Origin: Methylomonas methanica MC09
Lineage (GTDB): Bacteria > Pseudomonadota > Gammaproteobacteria > Methylococcales > Methylomonadaceae
Reading direction: 5' to 3'
DNA: 64,000 bases
NCBI RefSeq assembly: GCF_000214665.1
Contig: NC_015572.1
Location: 1,674,001 to 1,738,000, forward strand
Shown here: piece after piece, positions 46,070 through 56,005 of the stretch
Numbering within the stretch: position 1 is the stretch's first letter
Layout of the letters: each line of letters begins with the position of its first letter
Notes under the pieces: generated by a model
What the model was told of the DNA's origin: nothing
The model's database searches: none
What the model saw: the letters and a program-made list of their open reading frames with translations, nothing else
Made by a program: the position numbers and the translations under genes

Positions 46070-48061
46070 ATGCAATTGAATATTCGTAACAAACTGATAG
46101 CCAGTTTTTCGGCACTGGTGCTGATCGTCGTGGTATTCGGCTTGCTGGCTTGGCTTTATATCGGCAGATTGGGGGATAGTATCGACGAAATCGCCGAATG
46201 GAAGGTGCCCGCGGTTAAATTAGCGGTCGATGTGCATGCCGGTGCTTATGACGCCACAATAGAACAGTTGAATTATCTGCTGTACGAGCGGGAAGCCACT
46301 TATACCCAGGCCAAACAGGTGTTGGCGAAAATGGACGAAGACTTGGATAAGGTCGATCGCTTAGGCAATAGTTTCCGAGACAAATCCCTGTTGGAACAAT
46401 CGGCGTCGGTGCGTAACAACGTCAAGGATTTTAGAGAGCTCTACGACAATGGCGTGGCGGCGCTGAAAAGTAACCGTCATGCCGTGGAGACCATGGTGAA
46501 CAGCGGTAAGGCCGTACTGGCCGAAGCCGATGCGTTCGCGGCAAAACAGGAACAGGAGTACGCCAAGCTGCTGGAGAGCGGCGCGACTCAAACCGAGCTC
46601 AACAGCAAAGTCCAGAAATACATTTTGGTCAATCGGATCAAATCCCTGGCGCAAACCATCATTCAACACGAAAAAGAAGAACGGCTGTACAAGGACAGGC
46701 AGTACTACGAAAAAATGCAGTCCGAGTTGCCAGAGCTTATGGCGCTTTACGACCGTCTGGCGGCCATTGCCCACGAAAACAGCGAGCAGGAACGTATTGA
46801 AAACGCCAGAAAGGAAACGGCAAAATACCAGGACGCCGCGGAGCAATGGATAGAGAACGACAGCCGGCTGAAGCAAATCGTTTCCAAAATGGATCAAATA
46901 GCCGCCAGTGCCCGCGAGTCGGCGGCGGCGGCCGAGCAGGACGGTTGGAGTAAAGCGCAGGAAATAGCCAGCAAGACCGTGGATTTGGTCGGGCAGGCCA
47001 ATACCATCATCGTAGTCAGCCTGTTATTGGGTATTGTAATCGGCGTGGGTATGGCGATTACAATACCCGCCAACATCGTCAATTCGATCAACGCGCTCAG
47101 TAAATTCGCCAAGTCTTTCGGCAACGGTAATCTGACCGCGCGCACGCGGTTCTCACCGGACGACGAAATCGGCATTATGGCCCAGAATTTCGATCAAGCC
47201 GCGGATAGTATTCATAAAATTATCGGCAAAGTCAGCGGGTATTCGCAAACCTTGCAGCGTAATGCGGACGTGTTGTTAAAAGCGGTTGAAAACAATTCGG
47301 CCGGGGCCCAAACCCAAAAGGAATACATAGAGCAGGTCGCAGCGGCCATGAGCGAAATGGCGGCGGCCGTGCAAGCCGTGGCGAGCAGCGCCTCGCGGGC
47401 GGCGACGGCGGCCTCGGAAACCGACAGCCAAGCCAGGGAAGGTCAAACGGTCGTGCAACAGGCAGTCGGCTCGATTAATGCGCTGGCCAACGAAATCGCC
47501 AATGCTTCCGGCACTGTCGGTGACCTGGAGACGCATGTCAAGGATATCGGCAGTATCCTGGACGTGATTCGCAGCGTCTCGGAACAAACCAATCTGCTGG
47601 CGCTGAATGCCGCTATCGAGGCTGCGCGGGCCGGCGAGCACGGCCGGGGTTTCGCCGTGGTGGCGGACGAAGTCCGTACCCTGGCCAGTCGCACGCAATC
47701 GTCCACCAGCCAAATCCAAAGCATGATCGAGAAACTGCAAGTCGGCTCCAAGCAAGCGGTGGAAGCCATGAACAGCAGCCGGGTATTGGCGGATCAAAGC
47801 GTAGAGAAAGCACAGGCTTCCGGGCAAGCCCTTAGCGCAATCACTCAATCGATTGCCACCATCAATAACATGAATACTCAGATAGCCGCTTCCGCGAAAC
47901 AACAAAACGCAGTTACCGAGGATGTGAGCAGCACTGTCATCAAAATTACCGATATTGCCGAAACCGGCGTGAATACCGCCCGGGCATCGCTGCAAGCCGG
48001 TATTGAACTGACCGAGCTGGCCAAGGAACTGGAGCAGGCGGTGTCGCAATTTAAAGTCTGA
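46070..48061 (+). CDS. Methyl-accepting chemotaxis protein with a long helical sensor
   Basis: A 663-residue chemoreceptor. TM1 (about 10-30) and TM2 (about 310-330) enclose a periplasmic domain of roughly 280 residues built of long helices ([36 protein letters not shown]), resembling the helical bimodular (HBM) sensor. HAMP and the signalling domain follow; the tip reads [20 protein letters not shown] and [16 protein letters not shown]. The C terminus ends AVSQFKV with no tether pentapeptide. It is not part of the hydrogenase operon (179-base gap), but it lies next to it and could be linked functionally. Confidence 0.9.
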   Translation: MQLNIRNKLIASFSALVLIVVVFGLLAWLYIGRLGDSIDEIAEWKVPAVKLAVDVHAGAYDATIEQLNYLLYEREATYTQAKQVLAKMDEDLDKVDRLGNSFRDKSLLEQSASVRNNVKDFRELYDNGVAALKSNRHAVETMVNSGKAVLAEADAFAAKQEQEYAKLLESGATQTELNSKVQKYILVNRIKSLAQTIIQHEKEERLYKDRQYYEKMQSELPELMALYDRLAAIAHENSEQERIENARKETAKYQDAAEQWIENDSRLKQIVSKMDQIAASARESAAAAEQDGWSKAQEIASKTVDLVGQANTIIVVSLLLGIVIGVGMAITIPANIVNSINALSKFAKSFGNGNLTARTRFSPDDEIGIMAQNFDQAADSIHKIIGKVSGYSQTLQRNADVLLKAVENNSAGAQTQKEYIEQVAAAMSEMAAAVQAVASSASRAATAASETDSQAREGQTVVQQAVGSINALANEIANASGTVGDLETHVKDIGSILDVIRSVSEQTNLLALNAAIEAARAGEHGRGFAVVADEVRTLASRTQSSTSQIQSMIEKLQVGSKQAVEAMNSSRVLADQSVEKAQASGQALSAITQSIATINNMNTQIAASAKQQNAVTEDVSSTVIKITDIAETGVNTARASLQAGIELTELAKELEQAVSQFKV

Positions 48062-48072
48062 TCGTGTCGGGC

Positions 48073-48088
48073 GGCGGGCTTGCCCGCC
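48073..48088. terminator. Hairpin between the convergent chemoreceptor and ubiC genes
   Basis: GGCGGGC and GCCCGCC form a seven-base stem around TT just after the chemoreceptor stop, between convergent genes. It lacks a T-run, so terminator function is tentative. Confidence 0.35.
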
Positions 48089-48144
48089 AAACAGCGGTTC
48101 GATCCACTTCGCTATTGAACGGAATTTATAGCGTTAGCCTGATT

Positions 48145-48711
48145 TTAGGGGTATTCAGCCAGTATAGCCGGCAGGAAGAATTCGCTAACCAGTAAGGGCT
48201 GGTGGTGAATGGCATACAGCGTCCGCCGCCCCCAAACGGTTTGTTGCAGCCAAAAGCCGTTTTGTACGGCCGGCGACCAGCTATTGGTCGGCGCCGCGCT
48301 GAAATAGCGCTGCCGCAATTCCAGATCCGGATAGGCGAAAATCACTTCGCCCAAAGGCCGGGTACCCAGATGAGACAAATTGCGATGGGCGATGCGTATG
48401 GTGTGCTCCGGCAGCACGGTGCGGGCCAGTACCAAGGGTTTATCGCCCACATGCAACAGCACTTCCCGAATCAAATGGTAACGGTGGTGCGGCACCCGCA
48501 AAGTCTGGCATTCCTCGGCAAAAGCCGGTTTCCAATAATGAAACAGCAGCTTTACGGTCAACTGGTTGCCGTATACACTGCGCAGACGCTTGGTCAAGGA
48601 GCCGGTTTCGTTTAGCCAGGGGCGCAGAAGCGCGGGCGGTTGCGAATCCGTGCCGCGGATATGGGTTTTCCAAAGCGGCGGACGGCTAAATAAATAACTG
48701 TTAGTGGACAA
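48145..48711 (-). CDS. ubiC: Chorismate--pyruvate lyase UbiC
   Basis: UbiC releases pyruvate from chorismate to give 4-hydroxybenzoate, the first step of ubiquinone synthesis. The 188-residue product shows the expected pattern: RPWLNETGSLTKRLR near the N terminus (Arg and Gly of the active-site lid), REVLLHVGDKPLVLARTVLP in the middle and LGTRPLGEVIF with the conserved Glu. These contact the carboxylates of chorismate. Length is close to the E. coli enzyme. It is the last gene on the minus strand after the conflict island (148-base gap) and probably is a separate housekeeping unit. Confidence 0.9.
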   Translation of the reverse strand: MSTNSYLFSRPPLWKTHIRGTDSQPPALLRPWLNETGSLTKRLRSVYGNQLTVKLLFHYWKPAFAEECQTLRVPHHRYHLIREVLLHVGDKPLVLARTVLPEHTIRIAHRNLSHLGTRPLGEVIFAYPDLELRQRYFSAAPTNSWSPAVQNGFWLQQTVWGRRTLYAIHHQPLLVSEFFLPAILAEYP

Positions 48712-48859
48712 AGGCGGTGGATTGGAAGAAGGCTATAAGCAAGTGCTCGAATAAATTGGCGCTATTGTACCGAGAGTTTCGCTATTGTTTAAGAAAACTC
48801 GGATTAAGACGACTGATTGGGCCGCCGCAAAACACCATGCTGTGCCAGTGTTTGGCTAT

Positions 48860-50422
48860 TCAGGCGTCGCTGAGCAGCGCTTTTAACAAAGTCTCCGCAG
48901 TGTGTTTCGGGCGCTTTTCACTGTCTATCCAGCTGATTTTCAAGCGGCTATCGGCCAGCAACCATTCCGCGCTAGTCTTGTCGGTTTGTTTATCAAACAG
49001 GATGACCAGTTTTTTCAGATGAGGTTTGTCCGCCAGCACGGACAGTTCGTGGCTACAGCCCTGCCGGTCTGTGGTATAGCCGCGCAAATCCATTAATACC
49101 CGGTCGGCTCTATCGACCAGCGTCTCAAGCACCAGTTTCCAGGTGCTGTCGAAACAAAAAAACTCGTTGACCCGAAAGCGGCCGTCCGGATCGTTGCTTA
49201 AGTCCAGATCGTGCAAAACCTGCTGTAAACGGTCGTTGCCGGTGATAAATCGATCTTGCAGGCGGCCGCTTAAAAATCCGAATAATTCATCCGGCTCCAG
49301 ATTGCGCAGGGCCAAATCCTTGCCGGCAATCAGCAGAGTGTTCCCGGAGTAGCGCCAGTTTTCAATGACCTGATCGAACAGCGTCTCGATACGGTTGTCG
49401 CCGCGAAACACCCGCAACAACAACAGGGCGGGCGGCAGATGGCGAGGTGTTAAGGCCGGCCGCATCAACAGTATAAACAGCGGAAACAGCAGGCCGGCCC
49501 ATAGCAGGTTATAGGCTTGCCAACCGATGGAATGGCTGATAATCAGGGCTTGAATCAGCAGCGTGATCAGCCATAAACCGGCCGCCAGATAAAGCGGTTC
49601 GGAAAAGGCTTTGCGTTGGTAGGCCTCGGCCAGACGACGGGCTACAAAACGTACCGGAAAAAACGCCACCAGCCAGGGCGCGATGCTGAACAGGCCGAAT
49701 ACCACGTAGGCATTCGTCAGCCGGGCCAAGTCGACGATCCAGCTATCGGCATTGTCCCCCAGCGTATGTTCCAGGGCGCTCAAGCCCAGTAAAGACGAAA
49801 CCGTCAATACAAAAAAAACCAGAATCAGGTAAGGGCCGGTGCTGCGTAGTCGGGACCCGGTCATGAAAAACACGATCAGCAACAGCGGCAATTGTTCGGA
49901 GAACAACCACAGCAATACCGGCAAAAAATGCTGATTTTCGTCGGAATTGAGCATGACGACCACACTGGACAGTGCGACGTATTGCAAGGAGATGAATAGT
50001 ATTTTTCCGCGCGGCCAGCGCTCCAGCAGGCCGATAGTGGGCACCACCGGCCAGGCATAAACCACGCTCAGGGTTAACAGCCGCCGCCAACTGAAACCGT
50101 CGACGACGTATGCCGATTGCGCGACAGCGGCAATAATGGCCGCTAACATCAGGCTGCTCAAGGTCAGGGCCAGGCGCAAGCGCCGTCTGGCGGCGCGGTT
50201 TTGCCGTGCCAGGTGGGCGTTGGTGGCTGCGACGGACTGGGTGGCCGGCAAGGGCTGCGCTTCGAATACATCGGTGGCCGCTTCGTCGTTGGGTGCGGTA
50301 CCCATTTGCATCAATTCCAATACTTTGCCGGCGTAGCGTCTGGCAACCAGCCAGCTGGCCACCCAGGCCAGTATTAACGATGCGATTAAGGCGAACAGGA
50401 TTTGACCGTCGAAGTTGTTCAC
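48860..50422 (-). CDS. Polytopic membrane protein with a Rossmann-like cytosolic tail (island gene 8)
   Basis: Not a family I can name. GTG 50422 (VNNFDGQILF) is preferred over TTG 50440 because GGGGG lies just upstream of it. Of 520 residues, about 1-330 hold eight or nine hydrophobic helices (LFALIASLILAWVASWLVA, YVFGLFSIAPWLVAFFPVRF, LWAGLLFPLFILLM). The last 170 residues are soluble: RVFRGDNRIETLFDQVIENW and RVLMDLRGYTTDRQGCSHEL, KKLVILFDKQTDKTSAEWLL, which alternates beta strands and helices like a TIR, Toll-like or receiver-like Rossmann fold. It closes the eight-gene run and may be a membrane effector or sensor. Confidence 0.7.
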   Translation of the reverse strand: MNNFDGQILFALIASLILAWVASWLVARRYAGKVLELMQMGTAPNDEAATDVFEAQPLPATQSVAATNAHLARQNRAARRRLRLALTLSSLMLAAIIAAVAQSAYVVDGFSWRRLLTLSVVYAWPVVPTIGLLERWPRGKILFISLQYVALSSVVVMLNSDENQHFLPVLLWLFSEQLPLLLIVFFMTGSRLRSTGPYLILVFFVLTVSSLLGLSALEHTLGDNADSWIVDLARLTNAYVVFGLFSIAPWLVAFFPVRFVARRLAEAYQRKAFSEPLYLAAGLWLITLLIQALIISHSIGWQAYNLLWAGLLFPLFILLMRPALTPRHLPPALLLLRVFRGDNRIETLFDQVIENWRYSGNTLLIAGKDLALRNLEPDELFGFLSGRLQDRFITGNDRLQQVLHDLDLSNDPDGRFRVNEFFCFDSTWKLVLETLVDRADRVLMDLRGYTTDRQGCSHELSVLADKPHLKKLVILFDKQTDKTSAEWLLADSRLKISWIDSEKRPKHTAETLLKALLSDA

Positions 50423-50499
50423 TCTGCCCCCATTTATCAATCCTTGTTAAGAGGCCGCGGCGCCTTAGCAATCAGCGCCGCAGCAGCTTGATGTGGTGT

Positions 50500-53322
50500 T
50501 TACAAATTTAACAAACGTTGCAATTTGCCGCGTTTTTTAAACCACTGGTCGAAAAATTTCAGATGCAAATTTGCTAAAGCCCAACCGACCGTGCCCAGCA
50601 CCGCCAGTCCCAGCCATTTGCGCGCGGTGTCCAAAGGTTGCAGATATTTACCGAAAGGCAGTAACACGCCGACCAACGTAATGATAATGGCCATGGTGAT
50701 GCTGGCGACGCCCAAGGTAATCGTGGTTTGATCCTGCCAGTTTTGCTTAATCCAAAGGACTAACAGCGCCAACACCACTAATCCGCAGGCCATAAAGGCA
50801 TATTTCAGGGTAGGGATAAGTACAAAGGCTTTGCCGGCCAACAACCGGGCAGCGTTGAGTTGCGTGGCCAAATCCTTTGCCTTGGGATCGCCGGCTTCCG
50901 GATCGGTCGCCAGTATCGGTGCGATATCGCTGAAAGGCCAGTCTTGCCCGGGCGCGTGGATATCGAAATCGGCCCAATGGCCGTTGAGTTGTAAGTCCTG
51001 GTGTTGCCGGTCCAACTGGGACAGTTGATGTTTGGCCATGGCGTAACCGCTGGCCATCAGGGCATACGCTTCCACTTCGGTAAAGGTATCCAGATCGGTT
51101 CGGACTTGGGCCAGACGGCGTTGCTGGCCGCGGTCTATGCCGTAATCCGTGCATTGCGGCCGTTTCGGCTTGGGGCTGGGGTTGTCGCACTGTATCCAGT
51201 CCAGCGGGTCGGAATGTAAATCCTGTTTTAAGTGTATGAAGAACAAACCCTGCAAAGCGTTGCTCTTGGCTTTGGCTTCCAGGTCTTGAAACTGCGCCTC
51301 CCGCACTCGGTCCTGCAAAATGCTGTCGGAACGGAAAAACACGCTCAGGGCGCTCTTCTTGGGAGAGGTCTGGTCGTCCATTTGTCCGGAGGCATCGCTG
51401 CATAAAATCAAGTCGCAGCTTTCATCCAGTAAGCCCGCCACGCCTTGATTGTCGTGCACGCCGCCGTCCACCAAGCGGATGGTGTGATTCAGGTACAAAT
51501 CGTCCAATTCCAACGGGTCGAACAAGGCCGGTACCCCGGCGGACGAGGCTACCGCGTAGCCCAATGGGTAGTGCTTGAGGGATTCGGTGGGTGCCTGCCA
51601 GTAATACAGCCGCCGATAGCGCTGGTTCATGTCGATATCCTGCCCGGTCAGCCCCGGCGGCTCGCCCATAAAGCTGGCGGTAAAGTGCCAGTTATGCCCG
51701 GAATTCAGCGACGTGGTGTTCAACAGCAAGGCCGGTACCTTGGCCCGCCGCCGCCAGTTGGCTTGTTGCGGATGGAAGCTTTCGTCGCAAAAGGTGGCAT
51801 TGCTCAGCGGGTCGGCCGTCAGCGGATGGACCCGCAAATCGTGCATGGGCCGCATGTTCGGCACGCCGTCGGCAGCACCTTGATAGGCTTCCACTTGTTG
51901 GTAGAAGTAGGATTCGTACAGCTCGCCCATGCGATTGCTGCGGCCGTAGCCGGATTGAAACAGCATTTTTAAGTTGTCGGGCAGACTGGCCAGCGCGCGA
52001 ACCCTTAAGTTTTCGGAGACGCCTGTGAAAAACTGTTCGATTACGGTGCTCACCAACTGGATGTAATCATCGCGGCGGATATCGGCGTCGGTTTTTTCCA
52101 TCAACAGTTTGCGTAAGGCCAGATAATAATGCGCGCCGACGATGCTGCCGCCGGATACCGTCGACAGTACTTCCACGCTACGCAGGGCGTCCACTTCCGC
52201 CAAACGCGCCAGTACCCCCAGATGATACAGGGAGGCGCGAAAGCCGCCGCCGGACAGCGCCAAACCGACTTTGCCGCGAAAACACTCGAAGCAAGCCGAG
52301 GCATCGTCGCCCAACAAGCGGCTCAGAGTTTGCCAGGGCGGCGCCCAATCTGTGGGGGATTGCCTATCCGGGGGCGGAACGAAGCCGTGCATGCGGGCAA
52401 TCGCCACCAGTTGCCGGGTAGTGGTTTGGCGTTCCCATTCGAAATGTTCGGCATTTTTGGCTTGATCCAGCCATTTGCCTGCCTCATCCCACTGGCCCAG
52501 ACCGAAAGCGGCTTCCGCCATGGTCACCAATAACCACCATTCCGTCAGGATGCCTGGGTCCTGAACGGTGGCGTAATTCGGCAAATCGGCCAAAAGTTGC
52601 GTGCGCAACTCGCCGGCTTGCTTGCGCAAGGTCTGACATTCGGTGTCCGGGATCTGTTCGCGGGCCGCGTTGACGTGGGCCCGCTGCGCCAATTTATCCA
52701 GAATAAACGCTGCGTTGATGCCGCAGTAACCCATGTCCTGTTCCGGATTTAGCGTCCAGCCGCGTTGGTAAAAATACTGCGCGGCTTGCAAGTCTTCCAG
52801 GCGGCCGGAACGGTCGAATTTGCGCTTGTAAATTGCACCGGCTTGGCCCAGGGTTTCCGGATCTTTGCAATCCGGGCTGCGCAAGCCTATACCTTCCAAA
52901 ATCGTTAACGCCCGATCATGGCGTTGGTCCGGCGGCAGTTCGCCGTCTTTATAGGTATTTAAAGCCAGTTGCTGGGTCGCTTTTATCGCTAAGTCGTCGC
53001 TGCAACCTTGTTCGAGCAACTTGGTTAACAATTGCCGCGCCAGCGCATGTTCGTCCAGGTTTTTTAAACGCTTGGTTAACCGCAGGGTTTCGGTTTCGTC
53101 CAAAAGCGCTCCAGCCAAACAGGCTTCGCCTTGTTGCTTGAGTAATTGACGGGCCTTGCCTAACAATTGCCGCGAAACCCGCATTTCGCCAAGTTGATAC
53201 AATTGCTTAGATAGTTTGAGGCATTGATCCACTGCCGCGTCGGTGGACTTGCCGCTGGGGTGGGGGCGATCGATGAGTTCCTGGGCTTGCGTTATTAATT
53301 TCTTATAGTTTTGTTTGGCCAT
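50500..53322 (-). CDS. TPR-S plus patatin-like phospholipase with C-terminal membrane helices (island gene 7)
   Basis: This 940-residue protein joins three parts. Residues 1-310 are a helical repeat module of the TPR-S (DUF4071) type: ETLGQAGAIYKRKF at 157-170 and NAAFILDKLAQ. Residues 350-720 are a patatin/cPLA2-like lipase: SGGGFRAS at 357-364 (oxyanion hole), STVSGGS with candidate nucleophile Ser390, and VDGGVHDNQG with the catalytic Asp. A nucleophile elbow of the SGG type differs from the CapV protein of gene 5. The last 130 residues carry three or four membrane helices (TLKYAFMACGLVVLALLVLW, MAIIITLVGVLLPF). Product probably attacks membrane lipids. Its repeat module matches that of gene 6. 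Confidence 0.85.
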   Translation of the reverse strand: MAKQNYKKLITQAQELIDRPHPSGKSTDAAVDQCLKLSKQLYQLGEMRVSRQLLGKARQLLKQQGEACLAGALLDETETLRLTKRLKNLDEHALARQLLTKLLEQGCSDDLAIKATQQLALNTYKDGELPPDQRHDRALTILEGIGLRSPDCKDPETLGQAGAIYKRKFDRSGRLEDLQAAQYFYQRGWTLNPEQDMGYCGINAAFILDKLAQRAHVNAAREQIPDTECQTLRKQAGELRTQLLADLPNYATVQDPGILTEWWLLVTMAEAAFGLGQWDEAGKWLDQAKNAEHFEWERQTTTRQLVAIARMHGFVPPPDRQSPTDWAPPWQTLSRLLGDDASACFECFRGKVGLALSGGGFRASLYHLGVLARLAEVDALRSVEVLSTVSGGSIVGAHYYLALRKLLMEKTDADIRRDDYIQLVSTVIEQFFTGVSENLRVRALASLPDNLKMLFQSGYGRSNRMGELYESYFYQQVEAYQGAADGVPNMRPMHDLRVHPLTADPLSNATFCDESFHPQQANWRRRAKVPALLLNTTSLNSGHNWHFTASFMGEPPGLTGQDIDMNQRYRRLYYWQAPTESLKHYPLGYAVASSAGVPALFDPLELDDLYLNHTIRLVDGGVHDNQGVAGLLDESCDLILCSDASGQMDDQTSPKKSALSVFFRSDSILQDRVREAQFQDLEAKAKSNALQGLFFIHLKQDLHSDPLDWIQCDNPSPKPKRPQCTDYGIDRGQQRRLAQVRTDLDTFTEVEAYALMASGYAMAKHQLSQLDRQHQDLQLNGHWADFDIHAPGQDWPFSDIAPILATDPEAGDPKAKDLATQLNAARLLAGKAFVLIPTLKYAFMACGLVVLALLVLWIKQNWQDQTTITLGVASITMAIIITLVGVLLPFGKYLQPLDTARKWLGLAVLGTVGWALANLHLKFFDQWFKKRGKLQRLLNL

Positions 53323-53391
53323 GGCAGGTGCTCCGCTGAGGTGTGAATGAGGGCTTTGCTAATCGTTCAGCCCGGTAAAGCGTTGTTTTGG

Positions 53392-54693
53392 TTATAGTCC
53401 CTCCAGAGGCGAGTTTTGCAGTAATTGCTTGAGTGCATCGATTTGCTGATTAGTGGATTCGCACATCCAGTATTCCGAATACGGTTTGGCTTGTTGCAGG
53501 CATTTTTCGGCTTCGGCATCGTTTCCCAGACCCACCCAGGCTTCGGCTTTGGTGGCCAAGACCCAGTAGCGGTCGTCGTCGTCTTCCACATCCTTGATGG
53601 TCTGCAACTCGGCGAATTTGGCGTCGGCGATTTTTAAAATATCCTGGCGGGTGCGGCGGGCCAGCATGAAATCGGTAATCGCTTCCGCCTTGTCTTGGGC
53701 CAGGGAGGCGCGCACATTCAATAAAAAGGCCCAATTGATGCCGTTGTAGTGATCGTTTTGCAGGCGGTAGCCTTTTTCGTAGGCACCGATAGCGGTGTCC
53801 AGATCGGTTTGGTCGTGGGTGATATCGAACAGCCGCTTATGAATGGCGCCCCAAATACCCAGCGTTTCGGCGTTATTCGAAGCCATGGGTTGCAGGGTTT
53901 GCAGAATCTGTTTGGCTTCCAGCAGTGCCGCGTGCGGGTCGGGGTACTTGGCTTTGTAGGTGACCAACGCCAATTGCTGTACCCATTGCGATTGGCGGGG
54001 CGAAATGTTGTGCAAGGTGGTCAGCAGGCCTTTGGCCATTAAAAAGTCGCTGTTCTTTTTGGCTTCGGTGACCTGTTGCAACAACACCGACACCGCCGGG
54101 TTGGCGGGTTCCGCTGCAACGGCTGCTTCCGGCGCGAGTGCCGATACACTATCGCTGGCCTTGGCGGAGGTGACGATGTGTTCTTCGGGCGGCTCGAGGT
54201 TGTTTAAATAGGTATACACCGGGCTATCGTTTCGTTCGGCATTGACCACATCGATAATAGCTTGTTTGAGTACCTTGCGAAACCGGTCCACTTCTTCGAT
54301 ATCCAACACCTTGCCGTCGTGCCGGTAACGGCGGATCAGGATATGGTTGACGTCGAACGGGTTGGCGAATTGTTCCTCGGCAATGATGATGGTGGTGCGC
54401 GGCCGTAGCGCATGCCGGACCCCCAGTTCGTATATGGCATTGCAGTTGGAGGTGGATAAATCCGCCAGCACCACGTCGGCGCGCAGCAATTGTTCGAACA
54501 TCGGCACGTCTATGGTGCCGGCATGCGGGATTTCGTCTGCCCGGATGCATTTCAGTCCGGCGTCTTCCACCGCCGTCTTGATGATGTATTTATAGCTCTT
54601 ATCCAGATCCAGATCCCGGCTGGTGTGGTAGTCGGTTTTGACGCCGAAGCCCATCACCACGAAACAGGTTTTTTGTTGTTGTTCTTCTGCCAT
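53392..54693 (-). CDS. Deoxyribosyltransferase/TIR-like domain plus TPR-S protein (island gene 6)
   Basis: A 433-residue cytosolic protein. Residues 8-150 look like a Rossmannoid nucleoside 2-deoxyribosyltransferase/TIR-like domain: FVVMGFGVKTDY, VPMFEQLLRADVVLADLSTS with NCNAIYELGVRHAL at 84-97. The conserved YELG glutamate is the candidate catalytic residue. A linker rich in Ala and Pro follows, and residues 205-425 form the TPR-S (DUF4071) module with ETLGIWGAIHKRLF (276-289). In published conflict systems such proteins act as adaptors or as nucleotide-degrading effectors. The gene lies 26 bases after the CapV-like patatin. Confidence 0.82.
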   Translation of the reverse strand: MAEEQQQKTCFVVMGFGVKTDYHTSRDLDLDKSYKYIIKTAVEDAGLKCIRADEIPHAGTIDVPMFEQLLRADVVLADLSTSNCNAIYELGVRHALRPRTTIIIAEEQFANPFDVNHILIRRYRHDGKVLDIEEVDRFRKVLKQAIIDVVNAERNDSPVYTYLNNLEPPEEHIVTSAKASDSVSALAPEAAVAAEPANPAVSVLLQQVTEAKKNSDFLMAKGLLTTLHNISPRQSQWVQQLALVTYKAKYPDPHAALLEAKQILQTLQPMASNNAETLGIWGAIHKRLFDITHDQTDLDTAIGAYEKGYRLQNDHYNGINWAFLLNVRASLAQDKAEAITDFMLARRTRQDILKIADAKFAELQTIKDVEDDDDRYWVLATKAEAWVGLGNDAEAEKCLQQAKPYSEYWMCESTNQQIDALKQLLQNSPLEGL

Positions 54694-54719
54694 GTCGGTT
54701 TCCCCAGAATGAATGATTA

Positions 54720-55883
54720 TTAGACAAAGCCTTTAAAGTGCTCGGTTTTGACGTGGGCTTTGGCGTACTCGATGCCGACCCGGCGGATGTCGCCCATGTG
54801 TGCCACCGAATCCAGCGTCTGCACGTTTGCCGGATCGACGTCGCGCAAACCCAAGGCGTCCAGCCCTTCGCGGGTGACCGCCGGGTCGTAGCGCAGATAG
54901 CTGAATAATTTCGGCCCGTTGAAATTGGCGCGGTTCGGTGACTGTAGCATATCGCCGATCTCCCTATCGATCGGCCCGCCGTGCCGGCAGGCACCCAAAG
55001 TGCGGCAGGCCATATCCCAACCCGCCGATGCCGCGTTCATCAGGGCCGACGGGATGTTTTGCGCAAAATGCAAAATATTCAGTTCATCCACGCCGGTATT
55101 TTTGGCCAGGGTTTTGGCCGCGCCGCCAGTGCCGATCGACACGATCAGCAGCCGGTCTTCGCCGGTCGGCCAGTTGATGTTATAAGGCGCGGCGGTGGCC
55201 ATTTGAAACGCCAGATAAGCTGGATTGTTATAAGTGGTGACGCCGCCGTCGACGAAAATAAAGTTGTATTCCTCCGGCGTGCCCTCGGCGAAGCTCACCA
55301 CTTCCGGCGGGAAATAGGTCGGCGCGGCGGTGCTGGCCCGCACCAATTGCCACAGCGGCAAAAACAGATTGCAATCGCGGCGGCTCAGGTCGTTGTATTT
55401 GGCCAGTGGATTATTGCAAACCGGCCACGGCGAATCCGTACTGTGGTTGCGCATCACCATCATCAACAGTGTGCGCAACTTGGAACTGCCCAGCGTGGCG
55501 TTGCTTTCCACCAGTTGTTCATCGAAGGCTTTTCTCAGCAATTTCGCCAACGGTTCGTCGTTGTAGCTATAACGCAGCCGCTTCAACAGCGAGGCTTTGT
55601 CGAACATCTGTTGGCCGCTGTCCAGATAAAACTGTCTGATTTTGTCCAGGGACATACCGCTGGCGATGCAGGCGGCGATAATTGCCCCGGTGCTGGTACC
55701 GCAGACGAAATCGAAATAATCCGCCAGCACGAACTTCTCATCCCTGCCCAGCGCTACCCGCAAGTCGTATTCCAGCTTGGCCAGAATCTCCACGCTCATC
55801 AGCCCTAAAATCCCGCCGCCGTCGCAGGCGAGAATTTTTTTGGGGCCGGGGGCTTGCATGCGGTCTAGTACGGTTTGGGTCAT
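54720..55883 (-). CDS. CapV-like patatin phospholipase (island gene 5)
   Basis: A 387-residue cytosolic patatin. DGGGILGL at 21-28 is the oxyanion-hole motif (in place of GGGxRG), GTSTG at 62-66 holds nucleophile Ser64, and FVDGGVTTYNNPAYLAF supplies the catalytic Asp and following NNP motif. These match patatins such as CapV of CBASS, which degrade phospholipids when a nucleotide second messenger binds. No cyclase gene (CD-NTase) is in the cluster, so activation must come from another product, possibly the TIR/SIR2 or TPR-S proteins. The family, length and active site indicate a functional enzyme. Confidence 0.9.
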   Translation of the reverse strand: MTQTVLDRMQAPGPKKILACDGGGILGLMSVEILAKLEYDLRVALGRDEKFVLADYFDFVCGTSTGAIIAACIASGMSLDKIRQFYLDSGQQMFDKASLLKRLRYSYNDEPLAKLLRKAFDEQLVESNATLGSSKLRTLLMMVMRNHSTDSPWPVCNNPLAKYNDLSRRDCNLFLPLWQLVRASTAAPTYFPPEVVSFAEGTPEEYNFIFVDGGVTTYNNPAYLAFQMATAAPYNINWPTGEDRLLIVSIGTGGAAKTLAKNTGVDELNILHFAQNIPSALMNAASAGWDMACRTLGACRHGGPIDREIGDMLQSPNRANFNGPKLFSYLRYDPAVTREGLDALGLRDVDPANVQTLDSVAHMGDIRRVGIEYAKAHVKTEHFKGFV

Positions 55884-55940
55884 AACGTGAGTCCTGTTAT
55901 TGGCTTAGAGTTTTGTGCGATAAAAATTCAGCTGGCGCAG

Positions 55941-55966
55941 GGAGTACAAACCCAGGTTTGTACTCC
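55941..55966. repeat. Perfect 12-bp palindrome between island genes 4 and 5
   Basis: GGAGTACAAACC (55941-55952) and GGTTTGTACTCC (55955-55966) flank CA. It has no T-run on the side of transcription. It looks like a repetitive extragenic palindrome and may fine-tune the operon. Confidence 0.5.
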
Positions 55967-56005
55967 GGAATACCGACTTGCCGGTTTGCTTTCGGCTTTG
56001 CGGCG

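Noticed and set aside
47276..48049. 257-residue minus-strand frame opposite the second chemoreceptor
   Set aside because: It is a codon-usage shadow of the chemoreceptor signalling domain.
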